From: Solirubrobacterales bacterium
Lineage (GTDB): Bacteria > Actinomycetota > Thermoleophilia > Solirubrobacterales > 70-9
NCBI GenBank assembly: GCA_021154855.1
Contig: JAJKHV010000106.1
Location: 1-38,341 of the forward strand
Direction of reading: 5' to 3'
Length of the DNA stretch: 38,341 bases
Part shown: one piece after another, positions 1 to 9,460 of the stretch
Position numbering within the stretch: position 1 is the first letter of the stretch
How the letters are laid out: every line of letters starts with the position of its first letter
Notes under the pieces: model-generated
What the model was told of the DNA's origin: nothing
The model's database searches: none
Seen by the model: only the letters and a program-made list of their open reading frames with translations
Made by a program: the position numbers and the translations under genes

Positions 1-1
1 C

Positions 2-160
2 TGTCCCGCCGGCTCCAGTGAAACCTACATGTTCGCTCTCTATGCCCTGCCTAGGCGCCTCTCGCCCCAGGCCGGATTCGATCCCCGCGCCCTGCGCCGA
101 GAAGTGCTGCAGATCTCAGGCAACGTCGGGCTCCTGCCCGCTCTCTACGCACGGGGCTAG
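2..160 (+). CDS. C-terminal fragment of PEBP/YbhB-like (Raf kinase inhibitor-like) protein, truncated by window edge
   Basis: Frame 2 reads CPAGSSETYMFALYALPRRLSPQAGFDPRALRREVLQISGNVGLLPALYARG* ; aligns with the C-terminus of the 14358..15173 product (CPQRPETLIFALYALSQHLPAERGFDPHELRDRILKVSRDAGLLAVVAR). Not in ORF track because the start is outside the window. Confidence 0.8.
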   Translation, partial: CPAGSSETYMFALYALPRRLSPQAGFDPRALRREVLQISGNVGLLPALYARG

Positions 161-207
161 CGCGGAAAGCTTCCTCCCCAATCAAGAAAGCAACAAAGGA
201 GAGAAAG

Positions 208-1104
208 ATGAAACGACCAATACGAACGAGACTGGCATGGATGGCGTTGCTCATCGCAGCCGTCGCTTCCCTGGCCCTGGCCGGGACGGCAGCGGCGAAA
301 CTGACCGGTAAATACGCCCCGTCCTCCCAGTGCCCCTTCAACAACGCCGAAGCGAGGAAATGCATCTACTCGGTGACCGAAGGCGGCGAAGTGACCCTCG
401 GCAAAAAGACAGTTCCGATCGTAAACGCGGCCACCCTGCAGGGCGCCTATGGACCCGCGGATGAAGAAAACTTCTCCACATTCATCGCGGCCACCAACGG
501 AGTGACCCTCTCCAAAGCACCGCAGCCGGTGCCGGGCGGGCTGGCCGGGCTGGTCAATTGCAAAGAAATCAGCAACTTCCTGCTGCGCGTCAGCTGCGAA
601 GTGACCTTCGAAAACGGCCTGACCGGCGTCAACTCGACCCTTGAGCTGGCCAGGCCGGCAAGCGAGATTCGGATCAGCGAAAGCCACCTGGGCGAAGAAG
701 AAGGGATCGCGCTGAAGATGCCGATCAAGATCCACCTCGAAAACCCGTTCCTGGGCGAATCCTGCTACGTCGGCTCGAGCAGCTCGCCGATCACCTGGAA
801 CCTGACCGACGGCACGACCAGCCCACCGGCCCCGAACAAACCGATCACCGGCAGCGGCGGAGAAGGCGAACTGCTGGAGGAAGGTCGGATTCTCGTGCTG
901 AGGAAAAATGTCCTCGTCGACAACGCCTGGTCGGCGCCGGGGGCAAGTGGATGCGGAGGCCTGTTCTCGTTCATCCTCGATCCGATCATCGATGCCTCGG
1001 TCGGCGTCCCGGCCGCCGCGGGAGAAAACACCGCGATTCTCAAAAACACGATCAGCGTGGCGTCAGCGCTCGCGGTGCGGAAAAACAACGAAGAAAACCC
1101 GTAA
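208..1104 (+). CDS. Secreted protein, family A paralog 1 (signal peptide, CYVGSSSSPI and SGCGG motifs)
   Basis: 298 aa, signal peptide, RBS aaaggag upstream of ATG; shares long motifs with 12822, 15300 and 16255 genes. Confidence 0.88.
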   Translation: MKRPIRTRLAWMALLIAAVASLALAGTAAAKLTGKYAPSSQCPFNNAEARKCIYSVTEGGEVTLGKKTVPIVNAATLQGAYGPADEENFSTFIAATNGVTLSKAPQPVPGGLAGLVNCKEISNFLLRVSCEVTFENGLTGVNSTLELARPASEIRISESHLGEEEGIALKMPIKIHLENPFLGESCYVGSSSSPITWNLTDGTTSPPAPNKPITGSGGEGELLEEGRILVLRKNVLVDNAWSAPGASGCGGLFSFILDPIIDASVGVPAAAGENTAILKNTISVASALAVRKNNEENP

Positions 1105-1126
1105 GAGGTTCGATGGTGGTAGGGCG

Positions 1127-1156
1127 GAGGCCGCCGGGACAATCCCCGGCGGCCTC
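1127..1156 (+). terminator. Hairpin gaggccgccggg-acaatc-cccggcggcctc after family A1 gene
   Basis: Perfect 12-bp inverted repeat, 6-nt loop, just after stop codon; weak T-run. Confidence 0.65.
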
Positions 1157-1237
1157 TTCAGTCACGGGCCTGGCGGCTAGGTATTGCTGATACCCGCTCG
1201 TAATCACTCGTATAGGACCATAGCTAAGTAGCTAATA

Positions 1238-1939
1238 GTGAGAGGAATGCAGATGAGACATAGGAAGTTTGAACTGAAAGCGCTCAGTGTTTGCCTCGTG
1301 GCGGCGCTTAGCCTGATGGCCGTGGCGGCCGTCAGCGCTCAGGCGGCGACATGGTTAGAGTCGGGCGTAACGACGACGACGACCTTAAAAGTCATCGGTG
1401 TCAAAGACTCCGAACATTGGACACTCGATTCGGTTGCACCAGTCATCGGAGGAACACTCGAATTCTTATGCAACGAACTGGTCTTCCAAGACGGCTTACT
1501 GTTCGCGGATGGAACGGGCTTAGCCGAACTCGAACTCAAAGGCGACTGCTTAGCGTTCGTCAAAGGAGTCAAACAGGTAGCCTGCTCGCCGAAAGAACCA
1601 GTGATTGAGAAGATTAAGATAGAACAGTACTTACACGAAAAAGAAGCCTACTTCTTATTTTCGCCCGATAGCGCTACATTAACGTTCACGGTGCTGCAGT
1701 TCGGACCCGAATGTGCGTTCGGCGAAAGAGTGGAAATCAAAGGCCACTTAATAGTGAAGGATTGCACCAAAGAACCGTTAGTCGACAAGACTAAACACTT
1801 AATTGAACAGGTGCAGGGGACGGCACTCGACTTAGAAGGTCACAAAAACTCACTGGCATTCGGTAAAAATGCGATGACGCTCTTAGGTAGCGAGTGGCTG
1901 GAACTCGAATCCAAAAAAACCTGGGCAGGTCACGTGTGA
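1238..1939 (+). CDS. Secreted protein, family B member 1 (TTA-codon-rich)
   Basis: 233 aa with signal peptide (ends near AQA/A); Cys pattern similar to 4987 gene; starts GTG (1238) or ATG (1247/1253). Confidence 0.8.
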   Translation: MRGMQMRHRKFELKALSVCLVAALSLMAVAAVSAQAATWLESGVTTTTTLKVIGVKDSEHWTLDSVAPVIGGTLEFLCNELVFQDGLLFADGTGLAELELKGDCLAFVKGVKQVACSPKEPVIEKIKIEQYLHEKEAYFLFSPDSATLTFTVLQFGPECAFGERVEIKGHLIVKDCTKEPLVDKTKHLIEQVQGTALDLEGHKNSLAFGKNAMTLLGSEWLELESKKTWAGHV

Positions 1940-1967
1940 TGCCCTTTTAGCAAGACGTCTAGATAGC

Positions 1968-2008
1968 GCCAAGGCCGGCTCGGTGCAGGGTGCCGAGCCG
2001 GCCTTGGC
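1968..2008 (+). terminator. Strong hairpin gccaaggccggctcgg-tgcagggtg-ccgagccggccttggc
   Basis: Perfect 16-bp inverted repeat with 9-nt loop, 29 bp after the 1939 stop. Confidence 0.75.
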
Positions 2009-2189
2009 AGATTGGCTGTAGATCCGGCCGACGCCATTGCACAGCAACTTCGGCGGCAGCCGTCCGCCCTCCGCTCCGAAAAAGTTGAAAGCCGGAGCAC
2101 AATCTGGTACCAATTGAGTACTTTCAGGTACTAGCGGAGAACTTCTGCATATCGCGGGGGCTCCGAAGGAGGATGCGGGCTTTGCAGCA

Positions 2190-3560
2190 ATGGCTCGGAG
2201 GAGCGCGGTCATGAGGGTGACGCGGGAGGCGTCAAGGGTCTCAACGGAGGGGCCCGAGACACCGCAAGCGCTCTTCGGCAAGCTCAGTCCCGGCCCCGGC
2301 AGATCCGCCGCCGAAGTCGCGGAACATCAGCGCTGGCGGCTCTACACGGCGATGATCAAGGTTGTCGGCGAGGACGGCTATCAAGCGGTCACCGTGCGCA
2401 AGGTCGCGCGCTTGGCCGGAGTCTCGACCCGGGCCTTCTACGAGCACTTCGAAGGAAAGGAGGAGTGCTTTCTCCGTACCTTCGAATTGATCGTGCGACG
2501 CGCCGCGACCCGGATCGAGGCCTCATTGGGCACCGAAGCCGATTGGCGAGACCGCCTCCATGGGGCGATCGGCGCCTTCGTCCATGCCGTTGTGCGGAAA
2601 CCATGCCCAGCACGCCTGGCGCTCATCGAGGCCTCTGGCGCCGGGGCCGCGGCGGTCGAGCGGATACGCGCCGCCGAAACTCTATTCGAGGCGATGCTTA
2701 TAGAGAGCTTCATCGGGGCCCCTGGCGAATTTAAGTTGCCGCCCCTGCTCGTCAAAGGGGTCGTGTCCGGCGTGTGCGGCGTGGTCCGCACTCGGCTCAT
2801 CGCCGGCCGTGAGCGGGAGCTGCCTGGCATGGTGGACGAGCTGGTGGACTGGGTGATGTCCTTCCAAGGCGAGGCAACGGTCGAAATCGAAAAGCTCGAT
2901 CTCCGGAGAACGCCCTTGGACTCGGCTGTCCCGCCGAGGTTTTCGCCAACGCTCCAGCGCAACGGTCGTCCGATCGAGGACGATCGCCCCATCATCCTCG
3001 CTGCCGTCGCCAAGCTGGCCGCGAGCAAAAGCTACTATCAGCTGACGGTTCCCCGCATTCGCGACGCGGCTGGGGTATCGCTCCGTAGCTTTGAAACCCA
3101 TTTCGACAACGCGGAGGATTGTTTCCTTGCAGCTCTCGAATTCCGCGTATCAGCTGCCCTTGAACACGCCGCTGGTCAGGCGGAAGGAGATGATTGGGCC
3201 GGTGACGTCTATCTGACATTGGAGGCCCTCTGCGGCAAACTGGCCACAGATCCGGTGTTGTACGCAGTTGCTCTCTCGGAGGCTTTCATGACGGGTCCGT
3301 CCGGGGTGCGCTGCCGGGCAGGAATGATGGTGGCGATCGCTGAACGCCTCTGCGCCAGCGCGCCGCCCGGGCAAGGTCTCGGCCAAGTCGCGGCCGAGGC
3401 GTCGGCTGGTGCCGTCTGGGCTGTCTTGCATCACTGTGTCATGACTGGGAAGGCGCGGCAGCGGCTTCCCCGCCTGCCGGCAACCCTTGCCTATTTGATC
3501 CTGGCACCGGCAACCAGAGCCGGAACCGTCGAGACGCTCCCGTCCCACTCATGGACCTGA
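2190..3560 (+). CDS. TetR-family regulator with two tandem TetR units
   Basis: Two HTH-type segments: AVTVRKVARLAGVSTRAFYEHFEGKEECFLRTFE and QLTVPRIRDAAGVSLRSFETHFDNAEDCFLAALE. Confidence 0.85.
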   Translation: MARRSAVMRVTREASRVSTEGPETPQALFGKLSPGPGRSAAEVAEHQRWRLYTAMIKVVGEDGYQAVTVRKVARLAGVSTRAFYEHFEGKEECFLRTFELIVRRAATRIEASLGTEADWRDRLHGAIGAFVHAVVRKPCPARLALIEASGAGAAAVERIRAAETLFEAMLIESFIGAPGEFKLPPLLVKGVVSGVCGVVRTRLIAGRERELPGMVDELVDWVMSFQGEATVEIEKLDLRRTPLDSAVPPRFSPTLQRNGRPIEDDRPIILAAVAKLAASKSYYQLTVPRIRDAAGVSLRSFETHFDNAEDCFLAALEFRVSAALEHAAGQAEGDDWAGDVYLTLEALCGKLATDPVLYAVALSEAFMTGPSGVRCRAGMMVAIAERLCASAPPGQGLGQVAAEASAGAVWAVLHHCVMTGKARQRLPRLPATLAYLILAPATRAGTVETLPSHSWT

Positions 3561-3881
3561 GCGTTAAAGCGTTGTCCGGAAGTGTTACCTGCGCACGGAA
3601 GGGCCCCTTGACGAATTAGGGTACATATGAGAACTTGCTGCGGTACGAGTAAAGCCATGCCTGCACAGCAACATTACGAAAAGGAATGCAATACATAGCT
3701 CATTTCGGCGAGAGGTCCTATTGGGTTTGGTGTGGATAGCGTGCAGGGACATTGAGAATCTGCTGCCAATAACCGGGCTAGGAGCAACCAGATTCGGCGC
3801 GGCTGTCGACCACTTGAGCGTTTGAGGCAATAGGTCGGTCGGCCGAGTCGGATGAAAACAGGCAAGAGGAGGGGGAGTTCG

Positions 3882-4688
3882 ATGTACTTGCGCATACGTG
3901 AACACTTCAACACAGGAGCAATTATCCTTTCGGTGATCGCCCTGGTCTTCGCGGGAATAGGCGGCGCTTACGCCGCGTCGAACAATCACGCGAGAGGAAA
4001 GACAGCCGCCAAGGGTCCGCGTGGTCCACGCGGAAAACAGGGACCCCAGGGCCCATCTGGCCCGCAGGGCCCGGCGGGCGCTAAAGGGGATATCGGAGCA
4101 CAAGGAGCCGCGGGTCAGAGCGGCAAGTCAGTCGTGGTCTCACCGATTGCAGCCGAAGAAGGCAAGTGCGAAGAACGGAGCGGCGCCGAAGTCACCAAAG
4201 AAGGCGTCACCTCGGGTGTCGAAGTCTGCAGTGGGGAACCGGGAGCTCCCGGTGAACCTTGGACACCCAACAATACGCTACCCCCAGGAGCTGTCGAGAC
4301 GGGAGCCTGGTCGTTCAACGCGACGGAAGCTAATGGCTCAAATATCATCGCAGCGATCTCGTTTCCGATCAAACTGGAAGCGCGTCTGGGAGAAGAAGAA
4401 GTCCACTTCCAGCCGCCCGCTTCTGCAGGGACGCAGGCCGAACAGGAATTCAAAGCGTTCTGTCAGGGTAATGCGGTCAACCCCAAACCTACGACGGGCA
4501 ATCTGTGCGTCTACTACACCGAAGGCGAAATCACAAACGCGACATTCACGGAAATCGACGTTCCGTATCTACTCGAAGAACCAGGCGCAGGACTGACCGG
4601 CGCAATTATCCGACTTAATTACTCAGGTGGTCCGGGCGGAACCGCTCGTGGGTTCGGGACCTGGGCTGTGAAGGCAGCCGAACCCTAG
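3882..4688 (+). CDS. Collagen-like (Gly-X-Y) secreted/membrane-anchored protein
   Basis: N-terminal hydrophobic segment then 13 consecutive G-X-Y triplets; gaggaggggga RBS before ATG 3882 (ORF track start 3852). Confidence 0.82.
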   Translation: MYLRIREHFNTGAIILSVIALVFAGIGGAYAASNNHARGKTAAKGPRGPRGKQGPQGPSGPQGPAGAKGDIGAQGAAGQSGKSVVVSPIAAEEGKCEERSGAEVTKEGVTSGVEVCSGEPGAPGEPWTPNNTLPPGAVETGAWSFNATEANGSNIIAAISFPIKLEARLGEEEVHFQPPASAGTQAEQEFKAFCQGNAVNPKPTTGNLCVYYTEGEITNATFTEIDVPYLLEEPGAGLTGAIIRLNYSGGPGGTARGFGTWAVKAAEP

Positions 4689-4704
4689 CAAGCAGGCGTC
4701 AAAA

Positions 4705-4723
4705 CCTGGCCGGCCCGGCCAGG
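4705..4723 (+). terminator. Hairpin cctggccggcccggccagg
   Basis: Inverted repeat just after collagen-like gene. Confidence 0.45.
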
Positions 4724-4733
4724 CGCAATAACC

Positions 4734-4768
4734 GCACCAACGGACGGCACTATGCCGCCCGTTGGTGC
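4734..4768 (+). terminator. Hairpin gcaccaacggacggc-actat-gccgcccgttggtgc
   Basis: 15-bp arms with one mismatch, second of two consecutive hairpins after the 4688 stop. Confidence 0.6.
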
Positions 4769-4986
4769 GCTAATGCGGGTTCGCGATAACTCGGCGAGTT
4801 CGAAACCATTACGCCCGATGTCCCGACCGGCATCAGAAGTGCCTGGGGAGCGCAGCAACCATGACCGAGCCCGGCTGAAGATAGAAAACGCTTCCGCTGA
4901 TTTCTTGACCGGTGCCCGGTAGACCTGCGAGCCTGAAAATACATGGGCAACGACTGCCCATTCTAACCGTAACTCAACGAAAAGGA

Positions 4987-5715
4987 ATGATGATGCGAAG
5001 CAAGATTGGACGCAGGCCTCTTAGCGCGGCTATTGTCGCCGCCCTCGGGCTGATGGTCTTTGCCGCTTATGCCCTTGCGGAAAACTTAAGCAATGGCGGC
5101 ACGGCCGGCAACTTCAAGGTTGAAGGCTCCTTAGCCTTATCCGTGGGCGTAACATTCACCGGCGAACAAGAGGGAGCCGGCAAGCTAAAGGTGCCGGGCA
5201 GGAACCTGACCATCTTATGCCAGAAAGGCGATGTCCAGGAAGGTAAAGTCCTGAAAGAAAACGAAGCGTTAGGCAAGGTTCTGTTCTTAGAATGTACGGC
5301 TAACAATCTAGCGGACACGGAACCACTACCGTGTACAACCCATAGCACTGGCCAGGAAAACGGAAAGATCTTGGCCACGGCGATCATTTTACCCAAGTTA
5401 CACGAAACCGAGTTATACCTTTTATTTGAGCCCGACGGTCCGGCTGGTACATTTTTCACCACGATTGAACTCTTAGGTGCAGAATGTCCACTGCCGATTA
5501 AAAACAATATTTCAGGCTCGGTTGTCGCATTAGTGGACAATGGAAACGAAGCGCTTACGCACTTAATTACCTTCAGCGAAGCGATTCAGAAATTATTCCA
5601 GGTAGGCGAAGCTGGCGACCACCTGAAGTTCGGCACGTTCGAGTCTTACATCGAAGCAAGCGCGAATGTGACATTGAACGGTACGCACGTCAATAAAAAA
5701 TGGTCGGTCGAGTAG
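4987..5715 (+). CDS. Secreted protein, family B member 2 (TTA-codon-rich)
   Basis: Signal peptide MMMRSKIGRRPLSAAIVAALGLMVFAAYALA; YLLFEPD...GAECPLPIKNNISGSVVA resembles YFLFSPD...GPECAFGERVEIKGHLIV of 1238 gene. Confidence 0.8.
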   Translation: MMMRSKIGRRPLSAAIVAALGLMVFAAYALAENLSNGGTAGNFKVEGSLALSVGVTFTGEQEGAGKLKVPGRNLTILCQKGDVQEGKVLKENEALGKVLFLECTANNLADTEPLPCTTHSTGQENGKILATAIILPKLHETELYLLFEPDGPAGTFFTTIELLGAECPLPIKNNISGSVVALVDNGNEALTHLITFSEAIQKLFQVGEAGDHLKFGTFESYIEASANVTLNGTHVNKKWSVE

Positions 5716-5800
5716 GACTGGACCTGAGTTTCAAACAAGTCGCATTGGTCAACTAAGCGGATAAATAGTCCAGCAAACGGCCAATGGCTGAGTACGCAGT

Positions 5801-5840
5801 AACCCGCTACCCTGCCTCTACGGTTTGGGTAGCGGGTTTT
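5801..5840 (+). terminator. Rho-independent-type terminator aacccgctaccc...gggtagcgggtttt
   Basis: 12-bp perfect stem followed by T-run. Confidence 0.7.
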
Positions 5841-5860
5841 GACAGTAACAGGGGGAAGCA

Positions 5861-8800
5861 ATGAAGCTGAGCAGGGAAGCAAGTATTGAGAAAGGGAACA
5901 GGATGAGAAGGCTAGGTGTTTCCCGCCAGGGGTCAAAGGGCAGCCGGATAAAGAATCGGTGCACTGCATCGAGAATGGGCCGCGATACCCGACGCTCTGG
6001 CGCGATTGCCTTGGCTCTCCTTGCTCTTCTTGTCGGCAGCGCCAGCGCTGCCCCTCCGGTGATTGTCTCGACGAGCTTTTCGGGGGTCACGACATCCTCG
6101 GCTGTTCTTCGAGCCGAAATAGACCCGAAAGGCAAGGAAGCTCGATACCACTTCGAGTACGGCACCTCGCCCTGTATATCCAACTCGTGCACGAAGGTGC
6201 CGGTCCCCGAAGGCGCCATTGCGGCGGGCGCCGGAGCGGTCTCGGTGGCGCCGCTGCAGATCGAAGGCCTGGCGCCGAGCACCACCTACCACTTGCGGGT
6301 CGTGGCTAAAAACCCTGAAAAAGCCGAAGGGACCGAAGCCGTCTTTACAACCCATCGCTTGTCCCAGGCCTTTGGACCCTGCCTCGACGATGTGTTTCGA
6401 ACGGGAGGCCTAGCGCCACTTGGCGAACCCTCCGCCCTCTTGCCCGACTGTCGGGCCTACGAGCAGGCGAGCCCGGTGGAGAAGAACGGCGTCGATGCCC
6501 GCGGGCGGTTCACCTGGGCGCGCACGTCCCTTGAGGGCAACGGGATCGTCTACGGTGCCACCAGCGGGATCCCGGGCGCGGAAGGCTCCCAGGAACTGCC
6601 CTTCTACCTTGCCACCCGCGGCGGCGGGGCGTGGTCTACGCAAGGCCTCCTGCCACCGCCCAGCGCTGGCCAGAACGTCGCCATGCTGGGCTGGTCGCCC
6701 GACTTTTCGCAGAGCTTCAGTGCCGCCGATAATAAAGTAGGTCCACTAGAGGACATTGCCTTGCTAAGCCGATCCAGCACCGGCGGTTCGCTGAGGGAAG
6801 TCGTCCCCTACGGCAGCGGACTTGAAGCTCCGAGGCTGGCCAGTTCGAGCCCGGACGGATCAAGGGTTGTCTTCGAATCGAAGACCAAGCTTCTGCCCGC
6901 AGCCGTCGCGGGCGCCTCCAACGTCTATTTCTGGGATCGCTCCAGCGGGAAGCTCAGCCTAGCGAGTGTCCTGAACAGCGCCTCCACCGAAGGCGAATCG
7001 CCGCCCGAAGGCGCCTTCGCGGGCGCTTACGACTGGATCGGGGGCACCAGTTCCTCAAACCTTCATCGAGGCGGCGCGGCGGCCAGTTACTACACCCACG
7101 ACGAGCACACGCTCGCCAGCTCGGGCTCAGTGATCTTCACCGCCGCCGGCACGGGACAGCTCTATATGCGGGTCAACCCTGGCCGAGCACAGAGCGCGCT
7201 GGATGGGGCAGGCAAATGCACCGATGTGGCAAAAAAAGCCTGCACGCTGCACATCTCGGCGACGCAAAGGACGTTGGGTAAAGGAGAAGGCGGCACCGAT
7301 GCGGCCGGCACGCAACCGGCCGCCTTCATGGGCGCGGCCGCCGACGGTTCGAGCGTGCTCTTCACTTCTTCGGAGAAGCTGACCAACGACGCCACCACCG
7401 GTCCGGAACCATCCTCCGCGGCCCTGGGTCGCGCGAATATCGTCGACGGCAGCGGCAAGGACCTCGAATTGTGTTTGGCCAAGGCCAAGGGAGTGGCCGT
7501 AGACGGCTCCCACCTTTACTGGGCCAACTCCGGCGCAGGCACGATCGGACGAGCCGATCTCAACTGCAGCAGTGCCAGTCGGGAACCGCAGTTCATCACG
7601 GGTGCCGACAACCCACAGTACGTGGCTCTCGCAGGAGGATACATCTACTGGACCAACGCCGCGGATGGGGCCAAGGAAGCGGGCACGATCGGCCGCGCAA
7701 AACTCGGCGCCGGTGGCGCCGAAGAAGTCGAAGAGGACTACGTCGAAGGCGCCACTAATCCACAGGGGATCGCAGTGGATTCGGAACACCTCTATTGGGC
7801 TAATGCCGGTAACGAAGACGCGACGCGCACAATCGGCCAAGCGAAATTGGGCGCTGGCGGAGCCGAAGAAGTGAACCGGTCATTCATCGCGGTAGGAGAT
7901 GCATCGCAGAAATTCACTCCGCAGGGGATCGCGGTCAACGCGACCCACCTCTATATGACAATCGATGGCGCGCAGGAATTCAGCTACCTCTTTCGCTACG
8001 ACATCGGGGGCAATCCTGTGAGCAGGGAGATCTTCTTCGACTTCGACCACCGCGATCTGCCGGGCGACCGCGGCGTGGCCTTGGACGCCTCCCACGTCTA
8101 CTGGTCACGCCAGGGCGGCGACTCGGTCGGGCGGATCAATCTCAACCTGGAAAGCGCCAGCGCCGAACGCGCATTCATTGGGGGGGCGGGCCATCCGGGG
8201 GGCTTGGCGGCGGACGCCACGCACTTGTACTGGTCGGTGAATGGAGAAACTCCGGTCAACCCGGGCAACGACCTCTATCGCTATGAGCCGAGCACCACGA
8301 CCACCGGCCAGCTGAGTGACCTAAGTGTGGACGAGGCTGACTCCGGTGGGGCGGAAGTGCTGGGGCTACTCGGGGCGTCCGAAGATGCGAAAAAGGTCTA
8401 CTTCGTCGCCAACGGGGTCTTGGCAACGGGGGCGCAGCCTGGCGATTGCAAGGGAGCGGCGGAAGGGAGCCTCTCGTTCAGCGGGCAGTGCAGCCTCTAC
8501 ATGACAGAAGAGGGCGAGCCGACGCTCTTCATCGCTCGCCTCGACGCGAGCGGCAGCATGAGCGATGCACTCGATTGGCTGCCAAAGGGGGAACTCAGCG
8601 GACAGATCGAAAAAACCGCACGCGTCTCAGCCGATGGCAGCACGGTTCTCTTCCGCTCTCAGCGCAAGCTCAGCGCGTACGACAACGAAGGCGTCCCCGA
8701 GCTTTACCGCTACCACATCGGCGACGCGGGACCAAGTTGCATCTCTTGCAACCCGACCGTGGAAGCTCCCGTCGGGACGCCTGAATTCGGCAACATCAAC

Positions 8801-9460
8801 TTCTCCGCGATAATCCCCGCGGATCCCGCCTTCGTGCTCTCGCGCAATCTCTCCGCGGACGGCAGGCGCGCGTTCTTCCAAGCCGCCGACCCGCTGGTCG
8901 CCGCCGACACGAACGGCGCGGATGGCTGCCCCAACGAAAAATCCTCAATCGCCGTATTCCTCAGCTGCCAGGACGCCTATGAGTGGGAGGCTCAGGGCAC
9001 CGGCTCGTGCCCGGAAGACGCGCAGGACGGCGGCTGCCTGTACCTGCTTTCCACCGGCAAGAGTGAGCACGCCTCCTTTCTCCTCGATGCGTCGCCGAGC
9101 GGAGACGATGCTTTCGTCGCCACCTCCTCACCGAACCTGGTCCGCCAGGACCAAGACCAGCTGGTCGACGTCTACGACGTCCGCGTCCAGGGGGGGCTCT
9201 CGGCGCAGAATCAGCCGCCACCACCGCTCTGCGAAAGCGGCGAATCATGCCGTCCGACGACGAGCGCCGTGCCGGGCTTCCAGGCGCCCGCCACGGCGAC
9301 CTTCGCTGGTCCTGGCAACGCGAAAAGCGCCTGCCCGCCCGGTAAGCGGCAGTTGCACGAGAAAGGCAGGCGCCGCTGTGTCGCAAAACATCGCAAGCAC
9401 CGTCATGGCCATCGCAAGCACGAGCGAGCTGCGAAGCATGGAGGGGGAAGCAACCGATGA
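5861..9460 (+). CDS. Giant secreted protein with Fn3-like N-terminal domain and beta-propeller-like repeats
   Basis: 1199 aa; PVIVSTSFSGVTTSSAVLRAEIDPKGKEARYHFEYG (Fn3-like); repeats HLYWANSGAGTIGRADL / IYWTNAADGAKEAGTIGRAKL / HLYWANAGNEDATRTIGQAKL; SADGS-type repeats; basic C-terminus. Confidence 0.8.
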   Translation: MKLSREASIEKGNRMRRLGVSRQGSKGSRIKNRCTASRMGRDTRRSGAIALALLALLVGSASAAPPVIVSTSFSGVTTSSAVLRAEIDPKGKEARYHFEYGTSPCISNSCTKVPVPEGAIAAGAGAVSVAPLQIEGLAPSTTYHLRVVAKNPEKAEGTEAVFTTHRLSQAFGPCLDDVFRTGGLAPLGEPSALLPDCRAYEQASPVEKNGVDARGRFTWARTSLEGNGIVYGATSGIPGAEGSQELPFYLATRGGGAWSTQGLLPPPSAGQNVAMLGWSPDFSQSFSAADNKVGPLEDIALLSRSSTGGSLREVVPYGSGLEAPRLASSSPDGSRVVFESKTKLLPAAVAGASNVYFWDRSSGKLSLASVLNSASTEGESPPEGAFAGAYDWIGGTSSSNLHRGGAAASYYTHDEHTLASSGSVIFTAAGTGQLYMRVNPGRAQSALDGAGKCTDVAKKACTLHISATQRTLGKGEGGTDAAGTQPAAFMGAAADGSSVLFTSSEKLTNDATTGPEPSSAALGRANIVDGSGKDLELCLAKAKGVAVDGSHLYWANSGAGTIGRADLNCSSASREPQFITGADNPQYVALAGGYIYWTNAADGAKEAGTIGRAKLGAGGAEEVEEDYVEGATNPQGIAVDSEHLYWANAGNEDATRTIGQAKLGAGGAEEVNRSFIAVGDASQKFTPQGIAVNATHLYMTIDGAQEFSYLFRYDIGGNPVSREIFFDFDHRDLPGDRGVALDASHVYWSRQGGDSVGRINLNLESASAERAFIGGAGHPGGLAADATHLYWSVNGETPVNPGNDLYRYEPSTTTTGQLSDLSVDEADSGGAEVLGLLGASEDAKKVYFVANGVLATGAQPGDCKGAAEGSLSFSGQCSLYMTEEGEPTLFIARLDASGSMSDALDWLPKGELSGQIEKTARVSADGSTVLFRSQRKLSAYDNEGVPELYRYHIGDAGPSCISCNPTVEAPVGTPEFGNINFSAIIPADPAFVLSRNLSADGRRAFFQAADPLVAADTNGADGCPNEKSSIAVFLSCQDAYEWEAQGTGSCPEDAQDGGCLYLLSTGKSEHASFLLDASPSGDDAFVATSSPNLVRQDQDQLVDVYDVRVQGGLSAQNQPPPPLCESGESCRPTTSAVPGFQAPATATFAGPGNAKSACPPGKRQLHEKGRRRCVAKHRKHRHGHRKHERAAKHGGGSNR

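Noticed and set aside
18-311. 97-aa plus-strand ORF at the left edge
   Set aside because: Out of frame with the PEBP C-terminal fragment (2..160) and family A1 gene, both supported by paralogs.
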